DNA of 64,000 bases from Syngnathus acus (GCF_901709675.1 NC_051094.1:18204501-18268500); one strand, 5' to 3'; shown: positions 10,530 to 22,454, numbered from the stretch's first letter. Notes: a model not told the origin generated them from the letters alone. Translations and numbers: made by a program.

Positions 10530-12157
10530 CAGTGCCTTGCGAAAGTATTCTGCCCCCTTGAGCCTTTCAACATTTCGCCACATTTCAGGCTTCAAACATA
10601 AAGATATAAAATTTAAATTTTTTGTCAGGAATCAACAACGAGTGGGACACAATCGTGAAGTGGAACGAAATTTATTGGATAATTTTAACTTTTTTAACAA
10701 ATAAAAAACTGAAAAGTGGGGCGTGCAATATTATTCGGCCCCTTTACTCTCAGTGCAGCAAACTCACTCCAGAAGTTCAGTGAAGATCTTTGAATGATCC
10801 AATGTTGTCCTAAATGACTGATGATGATAAATAGAATGCACCTGTGTGTAATCAAGTCTCCGTATAAATAGACCTGCTCTTTGATAGTCTCAGGGTTCTG
10901 TTTAAAGCGCAGAGAGAACCATGAAGACAAAGGAACACACCAGGCAGGTCCGAGATACTGTTGTGGAGAAGTTTAAAGCCGGATTTGGATACAAAAATAT
11001 TTCCCAAGCTTTAAACATCTCAAGGAGCACTGTGCAAAGCAATTATATTGAAATGGAAGGAGTATCAGACCACTGCAAATCTACCAAGACCCGGCCGTCC
11101 CTCCAAACTTTCATCTCAAACAAGGAGAAGACTGATCAGAGATGTAGCCAAGAGGCCCATGATCACTCTGGATGAACTGCAGATAACTACAGCTGAGGTG
11201 GGAGAGTCTGTCCATAGGACAACAATCAGTCGTGCACTGCACAAATCTGGCCTTTATGGAAGAGTGGCAAGAAGAAAGCCATTTCTCAAAGATATCCATA
11301 AAAAGTCTCGTTTAAAGTTTGCCACAAGCCACCTGGGAGACACACCAAACATGTGGAAGAAGGTGCTCTGGTCAGATGAAAGCAAAATCGAACTTTTTGG
11401 CCACAATGCAAAACGATATGTTTGGCGTAAAAGCAACACAGCTCATCACCCTGAACACACCATCCCCACTGTCAAACATGGTGGTGGCAGCATCATGGTT
11501 TGGGCCTGCTTTTCTTCAGCAGGGACAGGGAAGATGGCTAAAATTGATGGGAAGATAGATGGAGCCAAATACAGGACCATACTGGAAGAAAACCTGTTGG
11601 AGTCTGCAAAAGACCTGAGACTGGGACGGAGATTTATCTTCCAACAGGACAATGATCCAAAACATAAAGCCAAATCTACAATGGAATGGTTCACAAATAG
11701 ATGTATCCAGATGTTAGAATGGCCAAGTCAAAGTCCAGACCTGAATCCAATCGAGAATCTGTGGAAAGAGCTGAAGACTGCTGTTCACAAACGCTCTCCA
11801 TCCAACCTCACTGAGCTCGAGCTGTTTTGCAAGGAAGAATGGGCAAGAATTCCAGTCTCTCGATGTGCAAAACTGATAGAGACATACCCCAAGCGACTTG
11901 CAGCTGTAATTGCAGCAAAAGGTGGCGCTACAAAGTATTAGCGCAAGGGGGCCGAATAATATTGCACGCCCCACTTTTCAGTTTTTTATTTGTTAAAAAA
12001 GTTTAAATTATCCAATAAATTTTGTTCCACTTCACGATTGTGTCCCACTTGTTGGTTCTTGACAAAAAATTAAACTTTTATATCTTTATGTTTGAAGCCT
12101 GAAATGTCGCAAAATGTTGAAAGATTCAAGGGGGCCGAATACTTTCGCAAGGCACTG
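10530..12157 (+). mobile_element. Tc1-like transposon, copy 2
   Basis: It has the same inverted ends as copy 1 (CAGTGCCTTGCGAAAG) and is flanked by TA at 10528-10529 and 12158-12159. At 1628 bp it is close to full length and very similar to copy 1, so both belong to one recent family. It is oriented like copy 1. Confidence 0.95.
10921..11941 (+). pseudogene. Tc1-like transposase, N-terminal frameshift (copy 2)
   Basis: This is the same protein as at 4811. Here a one-base insertion near 11037 (GTGCAAAGC against GTGCAAGC in copy 1) moves the first ~38 residues out of frame with the rest. The frame from about 11048 to 11941 holds the linker GRPSKLS, the catalytic WSDE, QQDNDPKH and PIENLWKELK motifs, and an intact C-terminus ending GGATKY. 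It has lost the start of the DNA-binding domain but keeps the complete DD34E core, the reverse of copy 1. Confidence 0.92.
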
Positions 12158-12164
12158 TATCTAA

Positions 12165-12440
12165 TGCAGCAGTCATCGGGCAGAAGGCGTGGGGCACCCT
12201 GAACTGGTTGCCAGCCAAATAGCAGGGCACACAAACAACCATTCACATTCGCACTCACACCTATGGACAATTTAGAGTGTTCAGTCGGCCCATCATGCAT
12301 GTTTTTGGGATGTAGGAGGAAACCGGAGTGCCTGGAGAAAACCCACGCGGCCACGGGGAGAACATGCAAACTCTCATGCAAAGTAAACCCGCACCCTCCT
12401 AACTTTGAGGCAGATGTGCTAACCAGTGCGTCACCGAGCT
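12165..12440 (-). mobile_element. SINE family 1, - strand copy
   Basis: The complement of the 4090-4412 SINE is recognisable: the tRNA-like start is at the high end (AGCTCGGTGACGCACTGG read on the - strand) and the body includes the GGTTTCCTCCTACATCCC and CCAACTGGTT-type segments. It lies immediately right of Tc1 copy 2. A smaller scrap of the same family is at about 12870-12935. Confidence 0.75.
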
Positions 12441-12951
12441 GACCTATCACAGGTGGTCTTGGAAACAATTATCTGCGATAAATGAGGGATTACTGTACTC
12501 TTTCATATGTATATATTGTACACCATGCACATTTAGTAAGATAAGCACACTTTTGTACACCATGCATATTTTGTAAAATAAGCACACTTTTGTACATTGT
12601 GGAGATTGTACACTTGATTATCCTGACACCCCCACTCCGTCCTCACCAAGCCATCTGACATATGCAGTGTTTGTGTGTGTGTGTCCGTCCTATGGCCACC
12701 CCAGTGAAAAATTCCTGGCTCCGCCACTCGATAGTAGGTTTTTAAAATGACTGATAAATCAAAGTTGTCTACACAACGTACATTTCAGGTATAACAATGC
12801 CATACTTCTAATGACGCTAACATATAAATCAGGGATGAGAACGGCAAATGTGAAAAACCACTGAAAAGTAGCCGCAGAAAACAAACTCTCAACCCCTGAA
12901 CTGGGAGGCGGACGTGCTAACTAGTGCTCCACCATGTTGCCAAAAATATGT
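12441..12951. other. Mixed non-coding repeats
   Basis: At 12474-12498 there is a scrap of the common GATAAATGAGGGATTACTGTA MITE end. 12524-12600 holds a ~44-bp tandem duplication marked by TTTTGTACACCATGCA. A CAGGGATGAGAACGG end at 12831 is a truncated relative of the hAT at 60495. I see no gene. Confidence 0.55.
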
Positions 12952-14699
12952 TGTCAAACCTGCACTTATTATATTTAAGCGACCGGCTTCCCATTAAAGG
13001 GTTAAATAAGCCGGGGGTGAAGAGTCTCGTCCGAATTGCTAACCAACTTTATTAAATTAATTCTAAAAGAATCAATATAATCTCTTTATGACGCCAATCC
13101 CTTTGAAGTCAAACGACGCTCGTGCCGAGTAAATTAAAATTGAGACACGTCGTCAGAATAACCGTGCCATACTGATGGCTCCCTTCTGTGATTTGAGGCT
13201 TTTGTTAAATTATATTTAGATGTCTTTGTTAAGACCTCAGGGATTCGTTATTTACACTAGCGCGCATTCGCCCCAGCTGAGCTTAAGATAACTATTTCGA
13301 ACCAGATCTGACAATACCTGATGTTAAGGATTAAAGCTGTCTTCACTTTCAAAATAATTAAACGGATTTAAAGAATACGATAGGGTAATAAAGAAAATTT
13401 AAAGTTCTAATTACTGCATATAAAACCATCCTCAACATAGTTAACACGAAATAATCGATAACCGAATCAAGGATTAAGAAGAAATTTAATGAATAAGGAA
13501 GAAAAAGATTTACAAGTCGAAAAAACAACAATGAATTCCACTCACCCATCTCAGAACAAAAGAGGAGACAAAAGGTCTAAAATCCTATTTGGTTGAACAA
13601 GTCGAGTGATCGGCTCTCCTTTGTTCCAAAATCCGAATTCCGTTTAAAAAGATAAGGAGATTAGCCAACGCTGTAACATTGGCGTCTTCCCCTTTCTGCC
13701 CGAAGCAGCTGTCTCCTCTGCTTTCCTCGAAGCTTAAAATTTGACAAAGTCCAATTCGAAACATAAAATTTCGAAGACTCTGGAAATTCATCTTAGTAGA
13801 TGATGGTCCAATCTCAAAAAGAATGAAAAATCCATCTTCGTCTAAACGTCGTTCTTTACTCCGGGCAGCAACAGGGCCATCGCCCTGACCAGGAAGAGCA
13901 GCCTTGCTCTGTGTCAGGACGACATATTTATAGGCTTCCCTTGCACGTGACTTCCCCTATAGGTCTCCCTGCACGTGACGGGGATTTCCCTGTAGGCCTC
14001 TATAGGTCCCCATAGGTCCTACACCTATATTATTTTACTAAAAATAGACTGCAGCTGCATCCTCAACCGGATGAGGTGACCTCTGGGTCAGGCTCATGCG
14101 TGGGATCGCAGTCTTCACCTGACTCTCAGCTAGGAACCACTGGTTGCCTTGGCAACTTTGCTCAAAACAGCAAGCATTGCGCATGACTTTTCTCTGCTGC
14201 TGTTTCCTGTTTTGCTCGTTCTTTCAGTATTAGCCCTTGATGTCTCCTCTCAATTTAATACATTCAGGTATGGATGGAACACCAATGTTAAATACAGGTT
14301 GGATAAAACATTGCAACATTAATAACATATATTTTGTCTAGTAAAGATCAATCTTAACACATAATCATACTTAACCATAATAATGGGTTCTTCTAACTTT
14401 AACATATATAGTGATATTGCTCAAGCTGTTACAGCTTAAAATTATGGCAAAGCAAACTCGTATTCCAAAATTGTGTGTTGCTACGTGTTTGAACAGGTCG
14501 TGTCCTCCCAATTGCTATCAATTTAATTTATTAGGTTTGTTAGTTTCCATCAGGTCACCCCTATGTCAAGCTTTAACACCATCTCCTGGTGACATTTTTT
14601 AACTACTACATGTTTTGGGATAGCCAATGTGCCTGGGCCAAATTCGATACCCAGTTTTACACCGTCTTGTACCACCATGCCACTTGACAATGTTAAACA
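12952..14699. mobile_element. Solo-LTR-like element, copy B
   Basis: It starts TGTCAAACCTGCACTTAT and ends CCACTTGACA, with a 4-bp direct repeat ATGT at 12948-12951 and 14700-14703. It is the same family and orientation as copy A, with blocks such as AAGCGACCGGCT, GTTTCGAACCAGAT and GTGTGTTGCTACG in the same order. The different target duplications show two independent insertions rather than the two LTRs of one provirus. No coding frame is seen. Confidence 0.7.
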
Positions 14700-14703
14700 A
14701 TGT

Positions 14704-15325
14704 TTCAAAAAATTCACAACTCTTTTCCTGTTCATTCATTGACTATGGCTGACTATTGACTCTTTTGTACCTTTAGGGTGCTACCCGTGCTTGCCAATTT
14801 TTGTAGTCCAATGGACTGATATTGATTTTTATTTTGCCACTCTTGGTGGCTCTACCTCGCCAATTTATTGTCAATGTTTATGTTGACATTAAAATATCAA
14901 AATTTCCACGATAGCGGTTGAGTGTGCAAAGTTTGATAAGCTTTTGTGCATGTTTAGAGTGTCAAAAATGTGATCCTTTATGGAGAAAAAAAGAACAATA
15001 CCTACAAAAACAGGAATATCGCAGTGTTCGCTCCTCAGGCCTCAGTAATAATTTTGACAAAAACAACAGGGACCTCCCAGCGGTCACTGCTCAGGCCCAA
15101 ATACTAATAGTTTCTACAAGATGAATAGGGAACTTGCCGCTAGCGGTGGGAATATCCTGGTACTTCACGATACGACAAAATATATGATACTTGCCACACG
15201 ATACGATATTATTACCATATTATCCCAATATGATGATAAACACAATAATGGATACATTGACAAAAACAATACTCACGATATGTCATCTGTTCTGAAAATG
15301 AAAGGGAATTTTGGGAAAATAGGTA
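14704..15325. other. Non-coding stretch, nothing recognised
   Basis: Short open frames occur (for example 15121-15378) but none resembles a known protein and none has convincing coding character. AT-rich unique-looking sequence runs up to the TA-flanked element that begins at 15326. Confidence 0.5.
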
Positions 15326-16062
15326 CCGTATTTTTCGGACTAAAATTCGCTCCAGAGTACAAGTCGCATCAGCCATAAAATGCACAATAAGGAGGAAAAA
15401 AACAAGTTGCACCGGAGTTTAAGTCGCATTTTGGGTGGAAATCTATTTGACAAAATCCAACACCAAGTACAGACATGAACCTGCAACAACAGGCTAAACG
15501 ATACGGTATGCTAACGTGACATAAACACAAACGAGGAGCTGAGAACGGGCCTGACGTAACATTAACAGTTATTCAAATAACTATAACATAAAAAACACGT
15601 TTATCAAACCATCTGTGTCACTCCAAATCATTAAATCCATCGATCGAATTCGTCGTCCTTTCTGTAAACAACGCGTGTGCGGCGCGACGTCGGACTCGTC
15701 GTCAGTTGCAGTTCAAATTATTCCACAGGCCCATATAACAATATATAAACTATATCTCAAATAACAATAATATAAACAACAATTTTATCGAACCATCCGT
15801 ATCACTCCAAATCATTAAATCCATCGGAATCTTCGTCTTGTGTCACTTAAAAAAAAAAAAAGAAAAAAACCACACAGCTGTTGACTACGTGCGCCGCTGA
15901 CGTCAGACTAGATATATCAAATAAATGTAATATAAACAACAATTTTAACGAGCCATCCGTGTCACTCCAAATCATTAAATCCATCCGAATCTTCATCCGC
16001 TGTGTCACTTAAAAAAAAAAAAAAAAACAGCTATTCACTCCGGAACTACGTGCGCCGCTGAC

Positions 16063-16163
16063 GTCAGCCTCGTCGTCAGCCTCGTCGTCAGCCTCGTCGT
16101 CAGCCTCGTCGTCAGCCTCGTCGTCAGCCTCGTCGTCAGCCTCGTCGTCAGCCTCGTCGTCAG
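16063..16163. repeat. 12-bp minisatellite, unit GCCTCGTCGTCA
   Basis: About eight to nine head-to-tail copies of the 12-mer follow a GCTGACGTCAG block that is part of the family A module. On the - strand it yields a repeated DEAD tetrapeptide frame with no other coding support. The tract ends exactly where the SINE begins. Confidence 0.9.
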
Positions 16164-16472
16164 TTAAAGTTAAAGTCCCAATGATCGTCACACACACATC
16201 AGGGTGTGGTGAAATTTGTCCTCTGCATTTAACCCATCCCCGTGTGATTTTAATCCATTCCCTGGGGGAGAGGGGAGCAGTGAGCAGCAGCGGTGCCGCG
16301 CTCGGGAATCATTTGGTGATCTAACCCCCCAATTCCAACCCTTAATGCTGAGTGCCAAGCAGGGAGGCAATGGGTCCCATTTTTATAGTCTTTGGTATGA
16401 CCCGGCCGGGGTTTGAACCCACAACCTTCCAGTCTCAGGGCGGACACTCTACCACTAGGCCACTGAGCTGAG
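16164..16472 (-). mobile_element. tRNA-derived SINE (family 2)
   Basis: Read on the - strand it opens with AGTGGCCTAGTGGTAGAG (A box) and GGTTCAAACCC (B box), followed by a body containing TGGGACCCATTGCC and ending in a CTTTAACTTTAACT tail. The tRNA-like head is good, but the rest is SINE body, so it is not scored as a tRNA gene. Confidence 0.8.
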
Positions 16473-17229
16473 TTGCGTCTCCAATTATTCCACAGATATA
16501 CGTATATAACTATACTATACTATAACTATATTGTAGCGTTACCAAAGTACCAGGCAAGACGTGGGTTTGGTAATCGGCTCTTTATTTCACAAAACAAGAG
16601 CTCAACATGTGTGTGTGCTCCAAGCAAGTGCCCTGGATCGCTCCCCCCCCCCCCCGCTGCCTTCACGGCCTCGCTAGACAATCGGAAACTACTGAAGTCT
16701 AACAACATACACGTTGCTACGCTAAATAACTATAACATAAATAACAAGTTTATCGAACCATCTGTGTCACTCCAAATCATTAAATCTCCTGACTTTGGAA
16801 GTCAGTGAATGGAACTCATTGTCAGTGAGGCTCCAATTATTCAAGATTTGCAGGTATGTAATTTGTTGTGAGTTCATGCATTGTGTTGGTTTTGTTCATT
16901 GAACAAGGTGGTGTCCATGCACGCCTTATTTTCCTGCACCAATAAAAAACATCTATGTCTTGAATTTGAAAAAAGGCTCAAGCCCCAGATGTTAAAGATT
17001 CAAGAATTTTTATTGGCCATGTTTGAGCATGCCAAACAAGGAATAACACTTCGGTACATCTCAGCGTCTGTTCAACATTTATGTGACTAACAACACTCAG
17101 GCCCAGCCCGAAAAGGAAACGTGGGTCCCCCTTCCCATGGGCTCACCACCTGTGGGAGGGGCCAAAGGGGTCGGGTGCAGTGTAAGCTGGGCGGTGGCCA
17201 AAGGCAGGGACCTTGGCGGTCTGATCCCC

Positions 17230-18560
17230 GGCTGCAGAAGCTGTCTCTTGGGACATGGAATGTCACCTCTCTGGCTGGAAAGGAGCCCGAGCTGGTGTGC
17301 GAGGCAGAAAAGTTCCGACAAGACATAGTCGGACTTGCCTCCACGCACAGTTTGGGTTCCGGTACAAGCCCTCTCGAGAGGGGCTGGACTCTCTTCCACT
17401 CTGGAGTTGCCCACAGTGAGAGGCGTCGAGCAGGTGTGGGTATACTTATTGCCCCCCGGCTGGGCGCCTGCACATTGGGGTTCACCCCGGTGAACGAGAG
17501 GGTAGCCTCCCTCCGCCTTCGAGTGGGGGGGACGGGTCCTGACTGTTGTTTGTCTCTATGCACCAAACGGCAGCTCAGAGTACCCACCCTTCTGGGAGTC
17601 CCTGGAGGAAGTGCTGGAGAGCGCTCCTTCTGGGGACTCCATCGTTCTACTCGCTCCCCCTTTCAGCGTAGCGTCCTGTTCTTGCTGTCTGCTGTATGCA
17701 CACTGGCTCGGTTTTGCTCCTCTTATTTATTGGGTTATTGGTTTATTATTTATTCATCGCTCATTTTATTTATTATTTTTTATTTTTTATTTATTGTTTG
17801 TGCCTTCTTGTTTTTGTTTTGTGTCGCCTACTTGTATGTCTCGTCACCGTGGGATGGAGGAAACGGAATTTCGGTTTCTTTGTGTGTCTTGACATATGAA
17901 GGGATTGACAATAAAGCTGACTTTGACTTTGACTTGACTTTGACTTCAATGCTCACGTGGGCAATGACAGTGAGACCTGGAAGGGCGTGATTGGGAGGAA
18001 CGGCCCCCCTGATCTGAACCCGAGTGGTGTTCTATTATTGGACTTCTGTGCTCGACACGGATTTTCTATAATGAACACCATGTTCAAACATAAGGGTGTC
18101 CATGTGTGCACTTAGCACCAGGACACCCTAGGCCGCAGTTCAATGATCGACTTTGTAGTCGTGTCATCGGATTTGCGGCCGCATGTTTTGGACACTCGGG
18201 CGAAGAGAGGGGCGGAGCTGTCAACTGGTCACCACCTGGTGGTGGGTTGGCTCCGATGGTGGGGGAAGATGCCCGTCCGACCTGGCAGACCCAAACGCTC
18301 TGTGAGGGTCTGCTGGGAACGTCTGGGAGAATCCCCTGTCAGGAAGAGCTTCAACTCCCACCTCCGGCAGAGCTTTTCCCACGTCCCGGGGGAGGCGGGG
18401 GACATTGAGTCTGAGTGGACCTTGTTCCGCGCCTCCATTGTTGAGGCGGCCGACCGGAGCTGTGGCTGTAAGGTCATTGGTGCCTGTCGTGGCGGCAATC
18501 CCTGAACCCGCTGGTGGACACCGGCGGTAAGGGATGCCGTCAAGCTGAAGAAGGAGTCCT
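17230..18560 (+). pseudogene. RTE endonuclease region, broken
   Basis: The frame beginning LGTWNVTSLAGKEPELV matches the start of an AP-type endonuclease (GTWNV). The later segments [11 protein letters not shown] and MIDFVVVSSDLRPHV lie in shifted frames. The region is interrupted at 17654-17940 by an unrelated LINE tail that removes the LLGDFNGH motif, which survives in the 59-kb copy. Further frameshifts occur before the polymerase. It cannot encode an active nuclease. Confidence 0.8.
17654..17940 (+). mobile_element. 3' tail of an L2/CR1-like LINE inserted in the RTE element
   Basis: This 287-bp insertion breaks the endonuclease sequence after GTTCTACT. It ends GGGATTGACAATAAAGCTGACTTTGAC-type sequence, with TTTGAC repeated. 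A polyadenylation-like AATAAA followed by a short tandem tail is the normal 3' end of such LINEs. The replacement is clear from alignment by eye with 59700-59730. Confidence 0.75.
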
Positions 18561-18866
18561 ATCGGGCCGTTTTGGCCTGCGGGACTCCGGAAGCAGCTGA
18601 CAGGTACCGGATGGCCAAGCGGAACGCGGCTTCGGCGGTTGGTGAGGCAAAAACCCAGGCGTGGGAGGAGTTTGGCGAGGCGATGGAGAATGACTTCCGG
18701 ACGGCTTCGAGGAAATTCTGGTCCACCATCCGGCGTCTCAGGAGGGGGAAGCAGTGCAATGTCAACACTGTTTACAGTGGAGATGGCGTGCTGCAGACCT
18801 CGACTCGGGACGTCGTGAGTCGGTGGGGAGAATACTTCGAAAACCTCCTCAATTCCACCTTCCATT

Positions 18867-20150
18867 GTGGAAGCAGGGCCTGGGGACTCTGAGGCGGACT
18901 CTCCAATCTCTGGGGTTGAAGTCACTGAGGTAGTTAAAAAACTCCTCGGTGGCAAGGCCCCAGGAGTGGATGAGATCCGCCCGGAGTTCTTAAGGGCTCT
19001 GGATGTTGTGGGGCTGTCATGGCTGACACGCCTCTACAACATTGCGTGGACATCGGGGACAGTGCCTCTGGATTGGCAGACTGGGGTGGTGGTTCCCCTC
19101 TTTAAGAAGGGGGACCGGAGGGTGTGTTCCAATTACAGGGGAATTACACTCCTCAGCCTCCCTGGTAAGGTCTATTCAGGGGTGCTGGAGAGGAGGGTCC
19201 GTCGGGAGGTCGAATCTCGGATTCAGGAGGAGCAGTGTGGCTTTCGTCCTGGCTGTGGAACAGTGGACCAGCTCTTCACCCTCAGCAGGATCCTCGAGGG
19301 TGCATGGGAGTTTGCCCAACCAGTCCACATGTGTTTTGTGGACTTGGAGAAGGCATTCGACCGTGTCCCTCGGGAGCTTCTGTGTGGGCTGCTTCAGGAG
19401 TACGGAGTACCAAGCCAACCGATAAGGGCGGTTTGGTCCCTGTATCACCGATGCCAGAGTTTGAGCCGCATTTCCGGCAGTAAGTCGGATTCGTTCCCAG
19501 TGAGGGTTGGACTCCGCCAAGGCTGCCCTTTCTCACCGATTCTGTTCATAATTTTTATGGACAGAATTTCTCGGCGCAGCCGAGGCGTTGAGGGGGTCCG
19601 GTTTGGAGACCTCAGCATTGCGTCTCTGCTTTTTGCAGACGACGTGGTGCTGTTGGCTTCTTCAGGCCGTGATCTCCAGCTCTCACTGGAGCGGTTCGCA
19701 GCCGAGTGCGAAGCGGTCGGGATGAGGGTCAGCACCTCCAAATCCGAGTCCATGGTCCTCGATCGGAAAAGGGTGGACTGCCCTCTCCGGATCGGGGATG
19801 AGATCCTGCCCCAAGTGGAGGAGTTTAAGTATCTTGGGGTCTTGTTTACGAGTGAGGGGAGGATGGAGCGCGAGATCGACAGGCGGATCGGTGCAGCTTC
19901 GGCAGTAATGCGGACTCTGTACCGGTCCGTCGTGGTAAAGAGAGAGCTGAGCCAAAAGGTAAAGCTCTCAATTTACCGGTCGATTTACGCTCCTACCCTC
20001 ACCTATGGTCACGAGCTATGGGTCGTGACCGAAAGAACGAGATCCCGGATACAAGCGGCCGAAATGAGTTTTCTCCGCAGGATGTCCCGGCTCACCCTTA
20101 GAGATAGGGTGAGAAGCTCGGTCATCCGGGAGAGACTCGGAGTAGAGTAG
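18867..20150 (+). pseudogene. RTE-type reverse transcriptase
   Basis: This enzyme copies LINE RNA into DNA at the target site. The 427-residue frame holds the usual motifs in order: APGVDEIRPEFL, NYRGITLLS, EEQCGFRPGCGTVDQ, FVDLEKAFDRVPR, LRQGCPFSPILF, the catalytic FADDVVLL (about 19631-19654), and EFKYLGVLFTSEG. The frame ends at an in-frame TAG (20148-20150) after RERLGVE. The same frame resumes with HVERSQMRWLGHL and continues to 20420, where the true end (PLRPDPG) lies. Upstream frameshifts disconnect it from the endonuclease. GC content is higher than in the flanking DNA. Confidence 0.9.
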
Positions 20151-21433
20151 CTACTCCTCCACGTTGAGAGGAGCCAGATGAGGTGGCTCGGGCATCTCAT
20201 CAGGATGCCTCCTGCACGCCTCCCTGGGGAGGTGTTCCGGGCATGTCCCACCGGTAGGAGACCCCGGGGACGACCCAGGATGCGCTGGAGAGACTATGTC
20301 TCTCAGCTGGCCTGGGAACGCCTTGGGATCCCCCGGGATGAGCTGGACGAAGTGGCTGGGGAGAGGGAAATCTGGGAGTACCTCCTGAAGCTGCTGCCCC
20401 TGCGACCCGACCCCGGATAAGCGGAAGAAGATGGATGGATGGATGGATGGATGGATGGACAACACTCAGGACATGTGCGAAAATTGACAAATATTCTCAA
20501 ACATCCCCTGATCTTAAGCTCCCAGGAGTTTCCACAGCCATAGTGCGTCTTCATGCGGTTTAAAGTGAAAATAACATGTGAAGTGATCAACTATACTAGT
20601 AAGTAATGTGTTAATGATCAAGTAAAACTTTGTGAATAATTTCACATATAAGTTGCCTCCCCACCCAAACTATAAAAACGCGACTTATAGTCCAAAAAAT
20701 ACGGTAGATACTTTACTGATCCCCAGCGGGGGGAGGAATTCATTTGCCAGCATTTAACTACATGACACGACAATATAAACATCGGACACGACAAAAACAA
20801 TAACAAAAGAGAGGAAGAGAATAACTTATTATATTGAACAGATAGGTTATAATAATAATTGATAATTAAATAGATCAAATAAATAATAAACAGTGTCATT
20901 ACCGTGAACGTGCCCCTTACCCCCGCGACGAGTTAAAAAGTCTCATTTCACGGGGAAGAAATGAACCCCTCAGCCTTTTCGTGGAGCAAGACGGTGTCAA
21001 CAGCCTGTCACTGAAGCACTCTTCTACCCAGTGACATTGCTATACAGTGGGTGGACGGGGCTGTCTTTGATGGACAGCAGCTTGGCCAACACCCGCTGTT
21101 CTGTGCCCGATCAGGTAGCTTCGTGTCCACAACAGAACCCGCCTTCCTCAATAATTTGTCCAGGCGGGAGGCATCCCTCTTCTTGACGCTGCCCCCCAGC
21201 ACACCCTCGCAAAGAAGAGAGGACCCGCCACAACAGAACGATAAAACATGCGCAGAATCACATCGCAGACATTGAAGGACGCCAACCACCTAAGGAAGTA
21301 CAGCCTTACTGTATCCTGTCAATTTTGACCAGTACTGTCCTTTCTTGCACAAAGTGTCAACATGCGCAGACCAGTAGAGTTTGTCATCCAGCAACATTAA
21401 AAGATATCTTTAGACAGTCTCCATTGATAGTCA

Positions 21434-21748
21434 CTAGCTCAGGACGAGGCTGGGCCTCCTGAAATCCACCACCATTTCCCTGGACTTGGCGATGTTTCGA
21501 TGCAAGTGGTTGGAGCAACACCAACCGGCGAAGCGCCAGACCAGGCCCCTGTACTCCTCCTCCCATCCATCTCTAATACAGCCAACAATAGCAGTGTCGT
21601 CCACAAACTTCTGCTCATGGCAGAACTCAGAGTCGGACTGGACGACAGAGATGCATTGGATGAACACAAAGGGAGAGAGCACCGTTCCCTGCAGTCCTCC
21701 CAAGCTGCTCCTCACCGTGCCTGAATTACAGCCCCCCCATGCGCACAT
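21434..21748 (-). pseudogene. Reverse transcriptase fragment (catalytic region)
   Basis: The - strand frame contains GTVLSPFVF, FVDDTAIVG (the catalytic Y/FxDD box) and MVVDFRRPS, all typical of L2/CR1-like polymerases (LSP.LF, FADDT.VVG, E.VVDFR). Sequences on either side are in other frames, so the gene is broken. Confidence 0.75.
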
Positions 21749-22094
21749 ACTGAGGTCTGCCCATCGGGTAGTCCATGATCCATACCCTCAGGTGTGAGCT
21801 CATGTCCATCACCAACATCTTGTCACTCAGGAGCACAGGCTTAATGTATTAAAGGTGCTGGAAAAATCCAGGAAAAGAATCCTCACAGCCTGTTTTCCCT
21901 TCCAGGTAAGAGATAGCGATGCAGCATATAGGCAACAGCATCCTCCACCCCTACACATCCCGATACGCAAATTGTAGAGGATCGAGACCATGCCGAACCT
22001 GAGGCCTGAGGTGTTGAGGCAGCAAACAGTTCAGAGTTTTCATCACGAGAGAAGTCAGCGCGACGGGTAAGAAGTTCTTTAGCTCCGCAGGTCG

Positions 22095-22454
22095 CTACTT
22101 CTTCGGAACAGGGACGATGCATAACGTCTTCCACAGCTGAGGCACCACACCTTTCTCGAGACTGATGTTAAAGATATGCTGCAGAGGGTCACCCAGTTCC
22201 AGAGTGCAGGCCTTCAGCAGACGAGGAGAGACCCTGTCTGGACCCGTAGCCTTTCCAGGACGGAGTCTCCTCAGCTGCCCACTCACTTGAGCTGCCGTCA
22301 CCCTGAACGGAAGGGCATCCCCCACCAGCCTGCTCCTGAGTGATGGAGCAGGGGTAGATTGGGGAGCAGAAGGGGCCGGCGGGAACGAGGGCAAAGACAA
22401 ACAGGTGTTGTCGAATCTATTAAAAAAGTCATTCAGCTGGTTTGCTCTCTCCAT
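22095..22454 (-). pseudogene. Reverse transcriptase fragment (N-terminal region)
   Basis: The - strand frame includes NQLNDFFNRFDN, RLRPGKATGPDRVSPRLLK and VVPQLWKTLCIVPVPKK. These match the segment before the fingers of L2/CR1-like reverse transcriptases (ADxxNxFFxRFD; KAxGPDGIxxxxLK; VPxxWKxxxIVPVPKK). It belongs to the same LINE as 21434-21748, lying 5' of it as expected. Confidence 0.8.

Larger units (their letters stand above)
17102..20458 (+). mobile_element. RTE-type LINE, near full length, inactive
   Basis: A 12-bp target duplication ACAACACTCAGG flanks it (17090-17101 and 20459-20470). The order is an AP-endonuclease-like region (about 17230-18200), a reverse transcriptase (18867-20150) and a C-terminal tail, ending in (ATGG)n at 20431-20458. 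Comparison with the copy at 59020-59980 shows that the first ~80 bp are missing and that a 3' LINE tail has been inserted into the endonuclease. The RTE label rests on the protein pattern and the short tandem 3' tail. Confidence 0.8.
15326..20704. mobile_element. TA-flanked MITE, family A (iteron TATAAGTCGC), expanded by nested insertions
   Basis: The left end CCGTATTTTTCGGAC and the right end (complement of GTCCAAAAAATACGG) are flanked by TA at 15324-15325 and 20705-20706. The interior has ~160-185-bp tandem modules marked by CACTCCAAATCATTAAATCC at about 15620, 15803, 15964 and 16769. SINE family 2 (16164-16472) and the RTE LINE (17102-20458) are inserted in it. The left iterons are decayed (CTAAAATTCGC, TACAAGTCGC). 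Confidence 0.75.

Noticed and set aside
6750-14699. The two LTR-like copies as the ends of one provirus
   Set aside because: They have different target duplications (AACA and ATGT), and the DNA between holds only a mariner-like remnant, a Tc1 copy and a SINE, with no gag or pol.
16009-16197. - strand frame with repeated DEAD tetrapeptides
   Set aside because: It is the translation of the GCCTCGTCGTCA minisatellite and has no flanking conserved sequence.
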